Assembly: GCA_964525395.1 (NCBI GenBank)
Contig: CAZGGU010000008.1
Location: 1 to 28,995, forward strand
DNA from: 2-01-FULL-39-10-A sp964525395
Lineage (GTDB): Bacteria > Patescibacteriota > Microgenomatia > Levybacterales > UBA12049
Reading direction: 5' to 3'
Length of the DNA stretch: 28,995 nucleotides
Shown: one piece after another, positions 22,047 to 28,995 of the stretch
How the letters are laid out: each line of letters starts with the position of its first letter
Position numbering within the stretch: the stretch's first letter is position 1
Program-made: the position numbers and the translations under genes
The notes under the pieces: generated by a model
Seen by the model: the letters and a program-made list of their open reading frames with translations, nothing else
The model's database searches: none
Told to the model about the DNA's origin: nothing

Positions 22047-23741
22047 TCATAACTTGAAAACATATGTGTTATCAAATCGATTAACTTCTTTTATTGAGTT
22101 ATTATTGCGTAAGAAATCCAAGACCTTTTGTCCATCAGAATAATATAAATCATAATTATCTTTTTCAAAGATTAAATAGTTAACATCCATATGCTTAAAA
22201 TCATCAATAGTCTTTTGAGTAGATAATCTCTTTCTTACATTCAGAGCCTGTTTCTCCCAAGGGGGGGGAGAAAATCCACTCACACCATTCACAGTTTTTG
22301 GGAATTTATTTATTGAGTAATAATTTCTCTTAAATTCCAGCTCTGCACAGTTATCATTCCAGCTACAAAGAGGAATAAAAACTACATTAGTATCTGCTTT
22401 TAAAGTTGAGTAAACATCTGGTGTTTTTAGATAATTATCAGTTTTAAAATATTTCATAGGAAAATTAAATTCTAAAATAATTAAAGAAATTAAAATAAGA
22501 CTAATCATGATTTGCTTATTTACAGAATATTTTTTAAATATCTCAGCAAGCATGATGGCGATACCAACAGAAAAACAGATAATAAATAACATTTCCCATC
22601 TTGCTGAATTCCTAAAACCATTAAATCCTGGAAGAATATAGTAAAAAATTAGATAGGGAAGTGGCACAGGAAAAGGCTCATGAATCGTTACACGATTTAT
22701 ATGCATTAAAGGACCAAGTGACAAGACAAATCCAAGAATTCCTGTAAAGAAAAAAGAATTTAAAATATAATTCTTTCTGCTGAAATTTTTAATAAAATAA
22801 ATAATAAATAAAATTGATAATAAACTAAAAATAATTCCAATAAATCCACTTTTAATTTCTGCATTTTGGGGATAATTATTGTTCGCAAAAATTCTCTCTG
22901 TTACTTCATAAAATTTACTGTCCTCATTTGCTACTAAAAAATCTTCTGGCTGAAGCGCAAAATGAATAGACTCCCTGATGTCTCTTTTATAATTAAATTC
23001 TTTTGAAACATTAAAATATGGAAAAATTATAGGCAAAATAAAAATCAAACTAAAAATGAAACTAAACATATTTTTCTTAGTTATTTTTGACTTAAAAGAT
23101 TCTCTATTAGTAAAGAACAAAGACAATAATGAAATAAAATAAAAAAACAAAATAAAATATCCCGGCATAAAACTGTTATAAATTTGTAGAACAAAAAAGA
23201 TTAAGGAGATCACCAAGTATTTAGAATTACTTGATCTTAAAAAAATAATAAAAAATAGCATTGAAAATACAACCCATTCAATTCCTAAAATCTGTATGTG
23301 TATTTTTTTATCAAGAACAGCAGGACAAAAAATAACCATCAACCCAATAAATAATGAAATAAAATAATTTTTACTTAAATAAAAACACAAAATAAAAATA
23401 GAAAATCCTAAAAAAATAAATGAAAAAATTAACGTAAAATTGAAAGTAGTGAGGGGTTCTTTAAAAATAAACAAAATAGGTGATGCAATCAAACCAGAGG
23501 TAAATAAATAGTCAGAATATGCCAATGTATTATCATAAGGAAAATAAATATTTCCATTGAAGTTTCCAGGATTATGAATAATAAAATTTTGAATCCAAGT
23601 AATTATTAATTCATCTCCAAAACCCGATGTGATATTTGTAAGATTAAATATTAACGGAAAAGTGATAAAAATTGAGGCAAGACAAAATAAGAAAAAAGAA
23701 AGAACAATAAGCACTACGGTAAAACGATTCTTCAAGAACAT
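22047..23741 (-). CDS. Polytopic membrane protein, GT-C glycosyltransferase-like
   Basis: The 564-residue protein has about eleven hydrophobic segments and a soluble C-terminus from about 420. An acidic GDE at 42-44 follows the first membrane segment, and an NIYFPYDNTLAYSD stretch comes next. This layout is typical of uncharacterised GT-C-like proteins, so a lipid-linked sugar transferase is possible but not shown. Its ATG overlaps the transketolase stop by one base (TAATG). It is more AT-rich than its neighbours. A run of eight C on the coding strand (22261-22268) sits near codon 492. Confidence 0.7.
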   Translation of the reverse strand: MFLKNRFTVVLIVLSFFLFCLASIFITFPLIFNLTNITSGFGDELIITWIQNFIIHNPGNFNGNIYFPYDNTLAYSDYLFTSGLIASPILFIFKEPLTTFNFTLIFSFIFLGFSIFILCFYLSKNYFISLFIGLMVIFCPAVLDKKIHIQILGIEWVVFSMLFFIIFLRSSNSKYLVISLIFFVLQIYNSFMPGYFILFFYFISLLSLFFTNRESFKSKITKKNMFSFIFSLIFILPIIFPYFNVSKEFNYKRDIRESIHFALQPEDFLVANEDSKFYEVTERIFANNNYPQNAEIKSGFIGIIFSLLSILFIIYFIKNFSRKNYILNSFFFTGILGFVLSLGPLMHINRVTIHEPFPVPLPYLIFYYILPGFNGFRNSARWEMLFIICFSVGIAIMLAEIFKKYSVNKQIMISLILISLIILEFNFPMKYFKTDNYLKTPDVYSTLKADTNVVFIPLCSWNDNCAELEFKRNYYSINKFPKTVNGVSGFSPPPWEKQALNVRKRLSTQKTIDDFKHMDVNYLIFEKDNYDLYYSDGQKVLDFLRNNNSIKEVNRFDNTYVFKL

Positions 23742-25567
23742 TAAATTATTTCTTTAACTTTACCGCAAATTGCTGCAGAGTCAATACCTGCATAGCATAA
23801 AAGCTCTTCAGGCGTTCCGCTTCTTGGTTTTTTATTTACACTTAGACTGTAAATTTTAGCACCAGAATTTACAAGTGACGATGCCACAGCTTCAAATATT
23901 CCTCCTTCTGGAAAATGATCTTCAACCACAATTATTTTCTTAATTTCTTTCGCTGCCTTTTCTAGAGTCGCAGAATCTAATGGTCTAATTGAATATAGAT
24001 CTATCACTTGAATATTTATTGCTTCTTTCTTTAACTCGCCATAGGCTTTCAATGCTTCATGAACCGTAATCCCAGCACCAATGACTACTACTTTATCTTT
24101 CGCAGAGCTCTTTAAAATCTTTGAACCACCAATCTTAAACTCTTCTTTATTTGAATAAATAGTTTCCAAGTCCATTCTAGTAGTTCTCAAGTAAACTAAT
24201 CCATGATGCTCAGCTGCTTGTTCAGTTAATTTTAATGAAGAAACTGCATCCGAGGGATAAAGAACTGTGCTTTGCGCAAGAGACCTAAATAAAGCAATAT
24301 CTTCTAGTCCCATCTGAGAAGCGCCATCAGGGCCAATCGAAATTCCAGCATGACTTCCTACAAATTTAATATTCAGACCAGCATATGAAGCCATTCTTAT
24401 TTGATCATGTGCTCTTGTAAAAAATGCAGAAAACGTCGAAACAAATGGCAGCTTTCCTCGTCTGGCAAGCCCGACAGCAGTGCTCACCATATTCTGCTCC
24501 GCTATATACATTTCCAGAAAACTTTCTGGAAATTTTTCTTTGAAAATTTCTGAATTAGTTGAATTTGAAACCTCACCGTCAAGCGAAACTAGGGAAGAAT
24601 AGAAAGGTTTTATATTTACCAAGGCATGCCCAAATGCTTTACGAGTGGATTCTAACTGACCTAATTTATATTCTGCGACATGAAAATCATGTTCAGTATT
24701 CTTTATGAATCGCTGTGGTAATTTCTCTGGTTCTGCTATTTTTCCGACTATACTTTTATCAATTTCGCCAAACTCCGACTCCGCCTCCCCCATTTTCTCA
24801 TGGGGGATTGTCTTTGCGTGAAAACCCTCCTTGTTTTCCCATGACTTAACGCCTTTTCCTTTAACAGTTTTGGCAATAATCATTACAGGGCGATCCAGAC
24901 TAGCATGCGCCACAGAAAATGCGTGTGAAATTTCTTTTAGATTATGTCCGTCAATCACAATAACCTCCCAACCAAATGCAGCAATTCTTTTTTTATAATG
25001 CTCCGTGTCCCAACCAAGCATTGTCTCTCCAGATTGACCTAATCTATTTACATCAATTATTCCAATTAAATTATTGAGCTTATATTTAGAGGCTACTTCA
25101 ATTGCTTCCCAAACTTGTCCTTCCGCCATTTCGCCATCTCCTAAAAGTACATAAGTTTTGTATTTTAAGCTGTCAATTTTTCCTGCCAGAGCCATACCTA
25201 GACCTACTGATAAACCTTGCCCTAAAGAACCTGTAGGCGCTTCTGTATATTTAAACTCCATCGTAGGATGTCCTTCGAGGGGGCTTCCAAATTTTCGATA
25301 AGTTAATAATGAATCTCGATCAATTCCTCCAGCAGCTGCCCAAAGTGCATAGAAAAGAGGTGACGCATGTCCCTTGGAAAAAATTATTCTGTCATTATTT
25401 TCATAATTCGGATGGGTTAAATCAAAATGGAAAAATCCACCAAAAAAAAGCGTAGTCATTAAATCAGTTGCTGATAATGAAGAAGTCAGATGCCCTGATC
25501 CAGCAGTGGAAGTTTGAAGTAAAGAGTAATAACGTATTAATCTAGCTAGTTTTTCTAAATTCTCCAT
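23741..25567 (-). CDS. tkt: Transketolase, single-chain
   Basis: The 608-residue enzyme contains all three domains in one chain. The N-terminal thiamine-diphosphate domain has His26, SKGHASP with His67, EGHP with His100, and LGDGEMAEG at 142-150 followed by Asn174, which forms the Mg-binding motif. The pyrimidine domain includes IAEQNMVSTAVG, which carries the activating Glu. The C-terminal domain covers about 475-608. It transfers two-carbon units between ketose and aldose phosphates, linking ribose-5-phosphate to fructose-6-phosphate and glyceraldehyde-3-phosphate. A 1-deoxyxylulose-5-phosphate synthase is unlikely given the transketolase-type signatures. A TGn-extended -10 sits six bases before its ATG. 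Confidence 0.94.
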   Translation of the reverse strand: MENLEKLARLIRYYSLLQTSTAGSGHLTSSLSATDLMTTLFFGGFFHFDLTHPNYENNDRIIFSKGHASPLFYALWAAAGGIDRDSLLTYRKFGSPLEGHPTMEFKYTEAPTGSLGQGLSVGLGMALAGKIDSLKYKTYVLLGDGEMAEGQVWEAIEVASKYKLNNLIGIIDVNRLGQSGETMLGWDTEHYKKRIAAFGWEVIVIDGHNLKEISHAFSVAHASLDRPVMIIAKTVKGKGVKSWENKEGFHAKTIPHEKMGEAESEFGEIDKSIVGKIAEPEKLPQRFIKNTEHDFHVAEYKLGQLESTRKAFGHALVNIKPFYSSLVSLDGEVSNSTNSEIFKEKFPESFLEMYIAEQNMVSTAVGLARRGKLPFVSTFSAFFTRAHDQIRMASYAGLNIKFVGSHAGISIGPDGASQMGLEDIALFRSLAQSTVLYPSDAVSSLKLTEQAAEHHGLVYLRTTRMDLETIYSNKEEFKIGGSKILKSSAKDKVVVIGAGITVHEALKAYGELKKEAINIQVIDLYSIRPLDSATLEKAAKEIKKIIVVEDHFPEGGIFEAVASSLVNSGAKIYSLSVNKKPRSGTPEELLCYAGIDSAAICGKVKEII

Positions 25568-25573
25568 ACATAC

Positions 25574-25582
25574 ATAATATCA
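25574..25582 (-). promoter_or_regulatory. TGn-extended -10 promoter for tkt, leaderless
   Basis: On the minus strand TG, A, TATTAT (25579-25574) is followed by exactly six bases and the ATG at 25567. A start point six to seven bases after the -10 would fall on the start codon. The geometry mirrors the opposing uppP promoter. Confidence 0.6.
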
Positions 25583-25623
25583 ATTCATAATTCATAATTC
25601 ATCATTCATTACTCATAATTCAT
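25582..25623. repeat. Tandem heptamer repeat, six copies of AATTCAT
   Basis: The tkt-uppP divergent intergenic region holds six units with a period of seven: AATTCAT three times, then CATTCAT, TACTCAT and AATTCAT. A degenerate seventh unit (ATCTGAT) runs into the uppP -10. The array fills the space between the two opposing -10 boxes. Confidence 0.85.
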
Positions 25624-25626
25624 ATC

Positions 25627-25635
25627 TGATATAAT
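25627..25635 (+). promoter_or_regulatory. Consensus TGn-extended -10 promoter for uppP, leaderless
   Basis: TG, A, TATAAT (25630-25635) is a perfect extended -10. Exactly six bases follow before the GTG at 25642, leaving no room for a leader. No Shine-Dalgarno is possible, so translation should start from a leaderless message. Confidence 0.68.
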
Positions 25636-25641
25636 CTTTTT

Positions 25642-26418
25642 GTGAATCTATTGCAAACTATCATTCTCTCTCTAGTTGAAGGTATTACAGAATTTCTACC
25701 TATATCCTCAACAGGCCATCTGATTCTTACAACAGATATTCTTCATATTCCAAGCACAGACTTTATAAAAAGTTTTATGATCTTAATTCAGCTCGGCGCA
25801 ATTCTTGCAGTAATAATGCTTTATTATAAAAAGCTTTTCAACACTAAGCTTTGGCCTCAGATTTTAGCAGCTTTCATCCCTTCAGCTATTATTGGCTTCA
25901 CACTTTATCACTTTATAAAAACTTATCTATTAGGAAATGCCATAGTTACAGTGGTTGCACTTTTTATTGGAGGCGTAGCACTTATAGGAGTAGAGCTTTG
26001 GAATAAAAAAAGATTAGAAGACAAGGTAGAAAATGATGTTGAGGAAATCAGCGTTAAGCATTCATTTATTATTGGCTTATTTCAAGCATTATCAATAATT
26101 CCTGGCACTTCTCGAGCTGGATCTACGATGCTTGGAGCATTAATTCTAGGTATAAATAGAAAAGCTGCTGCTGAATTTTCTTTCTTACTTGCGGTACCAA
26201 CTATTATCGCTGCAAGCGTCTTAGATATTTATGAGACAAAATTAAGTTTTACAAACCATGAATTAATAATGCTTGGGACAGGTTTTATTTTATCCTTTAT
26301 TTTTGCTGCAATATCAATTAAATTCCTGATTAAATATCTCCAGAACCACACCTTCATTCCTTTCGGAGTTTATAGAATTGTTGTGGCAATAATATTCTAT
26401 ATAGTTTACCTTCGATGA
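25642..26418 (+). CDS. uppP: Undecaprenyl-diphosphatase
   Basis: The 258-residue polytopic membrane protein starts at a GTG. Motif 1, EGITEFLPISSTGH, covers 13-26 with Glu13 and Glu17. Motif 2, PGTSRAGSTM, covers 154-163 with Arg158. Both are diagnostic of BacA/UppP. It removes a phosphate from undecaprenyl diphosphate, recycling the lipid carrier for peptidoglycan and surface polysaccharides, which ties in with the sugar cassette elsewhere in the window. The following gene overlaps its stop (ATGA). Confidence 0.94.
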   Translation: MNLLQTIILSLVEGITEFLPISSTGHLILTTDILHIPSTDFIKSFMILIQLGAILAVIMLYYKKLFNTKLWPQILAAFIPSAIIGFTLYHFIKTYLLGNAIVTVVALFIGGVALIGVELWNKKRLEDKVENDVEEISVKHSFIIGLFQALSIIPGTSRAGSTMLGALILGINRKAAAEFSFLLAVPTIIAASVLDIYETKLSFTNHELIMLGTGFILSFIFAAISIKFLIKYLQNHTFIPFGVYRIVVAIIFYIVYLR

Positions 26419-26726
26419 AAAAATCAAACACCTTTACAGCTGTGTATTCTGCAGTTCAAAAAATTCCGCGAGGAAATGTTACCACTTATGGCGAGATTGC
26501 TAAATATATTGGTATTAGAAATTCTAGAGTTGTTGGATTTGCACTTCATGCTAATCCAAACTCTGATAAAACCCCTTGTCATAGAGTAGTTACGAAGGAT
26601 GGAAAACTTGCAAAAGGCTATGCATTTGGAGGAGCGGGAATTCAAAAACAATTATTAGAAAACGAGGGAATTAAATTTAATTCTGAAAACGTAGATTTAA
26701 GTAAATACTTTTATTCTCTTACCTAG
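26415..26726 (+). CDS. Single-domain MGMT-family alkyltransferase
   Basis: At 103 residues this consists of only the DNA-binding/active-site domain of O6-alkylguanine-DNA alkyltransferase. VTTYGEIAKYIG at 22-33 and the arginine finger NSRVVG (Arg38) are present. The active site reads PCHRVV with Cys55 retained, unlike alkyltransferase-like ATL proteins, where Trp or Ala usually replaces the Cys. It could repair alkylated bases by itself or flag lesions for excision repair. It is coupled to uppP by a four-base overlap and its end overlaps a small convergent gene by eight bases. Confidence 0.87.
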   Translation: MKKSNTFTAVYSAVQKIPRGNVTTYGEIAKYIGIRNSRVVGFALHANPNSDKTPCHRVVTKDGKLAKGYAFGGAGIQKQLLENEGIKFNSENVDLSKYFYSLT

Positions 26727-26895
26727 CAAAACGAGGTAAAGATAAGCTTGGAAGATTAATTTTTTCTATTTTTAAACCTTTTCTAAAAGCTTTAAAAATC
26801 ACGAAAAGAGCAGCGAAAATAAACATCGCTACGGCTAGAGAAACTACTAAACCAAACCACATAAATGTCGCTAATGGTCCGAAATTTTCTTTCAT
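26719..26895 (-). CDS. 58-residue one-helix membrane protein
   Basis: The ATG at 26895 opens a clean frame to a TAA at 26719. The product starts MKENFGPLATFMWFG, has one hydrophobic segment at about 10-35, then a basic stretch (FKAFRKGLKIEK) and a short tail. Function is not known. A TGn-extended -10 nine bases upstream and ordinary codon use support it as real. It ends inside the 3' end of the convergent alkyltransferase gene. Confidence 0.62.
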   Translation of the reverse strand: MKENFGPLATFMWFGLVVSLAVAMFIFAALFVIFKAFRKGLKIEKINLPSLSLPRFAR

Positions 26896-26904
26896 AGGTT
26901 GTCA

Positions 26905-26913
26905 ATTGTAGCA
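26905..26913 (-). promoter_or_regulatory. Possible TGn-extended -10 for the 58-residue gene
   Basis: On the minus strand TG, C, TACAAT (26910-26905) is followed by nine bases and the ATG at 26895. The predicted leader is about two or three bases. Confidence 0.45.
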
Positions 26914-26956
26914 GAAAAATAAGATAATGTCAAATGCTATAGGATTAAATCTGAGG

Positions 26957-27622
26957 CTAACGAGTACGAAATGTCTTCAAAATTACAATAATAATCACAT
27001 TTATAATTATTGGAATTGCCAATATATAATTTGCCTGCTTAAAAGTATTTTGCGTTTCAGTCGAAGTTAAAAAATTAATAAGAAAATCAGGCAGCCGAAA
27101 GCCAAAGAAATAAAGAACTGCAAATATTATTGCAAAAACTGCTAATAATTCCACTGTGCCCTCTAAATCCTTACTACTTGAATACATTGTGTTCCCTATT
27201 TCAAAGACTAAAATAAAAATTAATAAGTAATTAATAATACTCGTAAACGGAGACATATCAGAAAGCAGGAAAAGAGTAGATAATAAAATTAATATTATTC
27301 CCACAAAAACTGGAGCAAATCCTATTAAAGCTCTCCTAACTGGGTCTGTTTTTTGAATATCTACGCTTCCCATTACTAACCCATCCCCTTCTCGTCTCAT
27401 AGAAAAATTAAGGCCCGATGTTCTCACAAACATTACTTCAGCAGTGAGCAGATGAGCAAGTTCATGAATTATGACCCCTGGAAGAAAAAGGAGGTGAAAT
27501 AACCTGATGGAAAAACCCTGACTTCCTGAAACACCATAAATAAATGAAGAAATAGTACGTGTCAAAATTTTCGAAATGAAAAATAGAGCAATAAATAACG
27601 CGATGAAGATTAAAATCTGCAT
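26957..27622 (-). CDS. HEXXH membrane metalloprotease-like protein (M50-like)
   Basis: The 221-residue protein has about five hydrophobic segments. The HELAH motif at 53-57 lies at a membrane segment, as in site-2-type intramembrane proteases. A later SSKDLEG with Asp152 could be the third zinc ligand, in place of the usual NPDG or LDG. RRALIGFAPVFVG at 96-108 resembles the helix that follows in M50 proteins. It has no PDZ domain. A minimal intramembrane protease is likely, but a non-proteolytic homologue is possible. It lies 41 bases downstream of the TPR gene. Confidence 0.7.
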   Translation of the reverse strand: MQILIFIALFIALFFISKILTRTISSFIYGVSGSQGFSIRLFHLLFLPGVIIHELAHLLTAEVMFVRTSGLNFSMRREGDGLVMGSVDIQKTDPVRRALIGFAPVFVGIILILLSTLFLLSDMSPFTSIINYLLIFILVFEIGNTMYSSSKDLEGTVELLAVFAIIFAVLYFFGFRLPDFLINFLTSTETQNTFKQANYILAIPIIINVIIIVILKTFRTR

Positions 27623-27663
27623 AGATTTATTTTAACAAAATATCAAATGCTGAATTAGACAGC

Positions 27664-28602
27664 TTATTTTGGATGGAGAATTTCATCAGCCAGCACATAA
27701 TACTGCGCTGTAATAGCCCAGTATCTATCTAATGCCTGAGCATCCGCATTATTTAAAGCCTGTCCTGCTAATAATTTCGAATATATTGGGTTAATAATAC
27801 TTTTTCTCTGGTTCAGCATATTTTTAGCCTGAGCTAATTTCGCTTGGTCATACTTGGGATTTCCTGTAATCGTATTAATGTTTTTTTCATCATCACTCAT
27901 ATAACCCAGCTGTGTTTTCCAATAATTCGGGTCTTTATCTTCTGGATTTATATCCGCAGCAGATGTTACTGAAGTTGTTTTAGCATTGTCTTGCTGGAAA
28001 GATGTTTTATCTTGTTTATAAATATCTGATTTAGGATCAAGTTTAATCGCTTTATCAATATTTTTAACTGCATTTTCCTTGTCACCTAAATAAAAATATG
28101 AATAAGCTAAATTTTGATAAGTTTTACCTAAATCTGGCTGTACTTTAAGAAATTTTTTAGAGTTTTCAAGAGCACTCTTGTAATCTTTATTATCTAAATC
28201 AATCTGAACGAGAGTGTCATATGCATAAGAATATTTCGGATCCAGCTTTATTGACTTATTTGCATTCTCTTTAGCAAGTTCCTTCTCATCTAAATAATAA
28301 TATGCACTTCCTATTGCATAATATGCTTGCGATTTTGCTATGTCACTTGTTGCGTAACCTAAAGCCTTCTTACCTGCTTCCAGCTCTTCCTGATATTTTT
28401 TTTCTCTGTCATATTTGGCTACCAGAGCCATCTGCCTACTAAACTCAGTCATGTTTTTCTTATGTGTTTGACCTTCTCTATAAAGAGGCATTATCGTTTT
28501 ATAAGCATACAGACCCATCGCACCAATTGAGAGGAAGATAAATATGAGCATGCCAATGATTCCGAGGAGTAATCTTCTCTTATATTGAGCGTCTTTTTGC
28601 AT
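27664..28602 (-). CDS. Membrane-anchored TPR protein
   Basis: The 312-residue protein has a basic N-terminus, one membrane helix at about 11-34, and a TPR-like helical repeat region at about 70-195. Repeat units such as YAIGSAYYYLDEKELAKENANKS and NLAYSYFYLGDKENAVKNIDKA show the TPR pattern with LDPK turns. A C-terminal region of about 115 residues has no recognised domain. TPR proteins act as scaffolds, and this one would sit at the membrane. The partner is unknown. The HEXXH membrane-protein gene lies downstream. Confidence 0.8.
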   Translation of the reverse strand: MQKDAQYKRRLLLGIIGMLIFIFLSIGAMGLYAYKTIMPLYREGQTHKKNMTEFSRQMALVAKYDREKKYQEELEAGKKALGYATSDIAKSQAYYAIGSAYYYLDEKELAKENANKSIKLDPKYSYAYDTLVQIDLDNKDYKSALENSKKFLKVQPDLGKTYQNLAYSYFYLGDKENAVKNIDKAIKLDPKSDIYKQDKTSFQQDNAKTTSVTSAADINPEDKDPNYWKTQLGYMSDDEKNINTITGNPKYDQAKLAQAKNMLNQRKSIINPIYSKLLAGQALNNADAQALDRYWAITAQYYVLADEILHPK

Positions 28603-28612
28603 AGATACTTAA

Positions 28613-28641
28613 ATTTAATCTTAAAATCAGCTTAATAGCAA
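28613..28641 (-). promoter_or_regulatory. Possible promoter for the TPR gene
   Basis: On the minus strand TTGCTA (28641-28636) and TTAAAT (28618-28613) have a 17-base spacer. The ATG at 28602 follows the -10 by ten bases, leaving a leader of about four bases. Confidence 0.4.
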
Positions 28642-28661
28642 TAGTGCTCGCTTAAATTTTC

Positions 28662-28670
28662 TGGTAATCT
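28662..28670 (+). promoter_or_regulatory. TGn-extended -10 for the lipocalin-like gene, leaderless
   Basis: TG, G, TAATCT (28665-28670) is followed by exactly six bases and the ATG at 28677. This is the same geometry as the tkt and uppP promoters. Confidence 0.5.
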
Positions 28671-28676
28671 AAATAT

Positions 28677-28995
28677 ATGGATATTCCAGTTGCTAAGATT
28701 TGGGAAGACGGACTACGAACTGATCCTTCCAAAAAATCTTTTGAGTGGTGGTATTTCGATGGAAACTTTAAAGATGGATCAACTATCGTCGTTACTTTTC
28801 ATACTAAATCTCCTTCCAAAGCTGGTGGACCACTTACTCCATTAATAGAGTTTACTATTAATAAACCTGATGGCGGAAAAATATTTTACACTCATGAATA
28901 TTCTCCTACTCAGTTTAGCGCTAGCAAGGATAAATGTGACGTAAAAATCGGACAAAGCTCTGTTTCTGGAGATTTACATAAATATAAACTTCATG
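28677..28995 (+). CDS. AttH/CrtC-like lipocalin protein, 3' end beyond window
   Basis: The frame is open from the ATG at 28677 to the right edge (about 106 residues). The SFEWWYFDGNF segment at about 21-31 is the hallmark of the lipocalin-like domain of the AttH/hydroxyneurosporene-synthase (CrtC) family, followed by alternating strands (STIVVTF, PLIEFTI). Family members are hydratases or proteins of unknown function. No carotenoid genes are seen in the window, so a CrtC role is unlikely. It diverges from the TPR gene. Confidence 0.7.
   Translation, partial: MDIPVAKIWEDGLRTDPSKKSFEWWYFDGNFKDGSTIVVTFHTKSPSKAGGPLTPLIEFTINKPDGGKIFYTHEYSPTQFSASKDKCDVKIGQSSVSGDLHKYKLH

Noticed and set aside
22040..22075. 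Longer GAPDH start at 22075
   Set aside because: It adds 12 residues with no counterpart in the family and overlaps the upstream gene by 29 bases, while the ATG at 22039 opens directly with the NAD-binding strand.
1..28995. Reassignment of UGA as seen in some CPR lineages
   Set aside because: Several genes end at TGA with the next gene starting at once, no conserved protein contains an in-frame TGA, and RF2 is encoded.

Overview
The window is AT-rich, densely packed bacterial DNA, most like a member of the Candidate Phyla Radiation (Patescibacteria, probably Microgenomates-like). That placement is inferred from gene content: a half-length TsaB, CAP-domain and coiled-coil cell-wall proteins, archaeal-type class I aldolase beside RpiB and transketolase, many one-helix small proteins, and almost no Shine-Dalgarno sites. 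UGA is used as an ordinary stop (for example at ftsE, rpiB and the CAP gene) and RF2 is encoded, so this is not one of the UGA-recoding CPR lineages. No rRNA, tRNA, CRISPR, IS element or phage gene was seen, and no stretch over 300 bases lacks a gene. The only break is a 100-N scaffold gap at 19534-19633.

Region A (18513 down to 1, all minus strand) is one long gene train. It begins with a one-helix protein, prfB, a membrane-anchored protein, then ftsE-ftsX. Two secreted coiled-coil wall hydrolases follow directly. Their coiled coils are nearly identical, but one carries a C39-like cysteine peptidase domain and the other an M23 metallopeptidase domain whose halves are in swapped order. Next come a surface protein, tsaE, a very short tsaB, a CAP-domain protein and a small membrane protein. 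The train ends in a nucleotide-sugar cassette (rmlA, rmlB, rmlD, ugd, rmd, gmd, uxs) and two membrane glycosylation genes (a polyprenol-phosphate sugar synthase/GtrA fusion and a GT39-type transferase cut by the window edge). Together these would supply dTDP-, UDP- and GDP-linked sugars and a lipid-linked sugar to build a surface polysaccharide or glycoprotein coat.

Region B (18581 to 25567) is central carbon metabolism. A PfkB-family kinase (cut by the gap), class I fructose-bisphosphate aldolase, an RpiB-type isomerase and a 56-residue membrane protein run on the plus strand. They converge on a minus-strand set of transketolase, a polytopic GT-C-like membrane protein and GAPDH. This fits the usual CPR route linking pentose phosphates to lower glycolysis.

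Region C (25642 to the end) holds uppP (undecaprenyl-diphosphatase) and a one-domain alkyltransferase on plus, then small membrane, HEXXH membrane-protease-like and TPR genes on minus. A divergent AttH/CrtC-like lipocalin gene runs off the right edge. Several genes that open transcription units have a TGn-extended -10 box exactly six bases before the start codon, which predicts leaderless mRNAs.

The most notable item is the FtsEX cassette with two paralogous hydrolases, one of them apparently a circularly permuted M23 peptidase.
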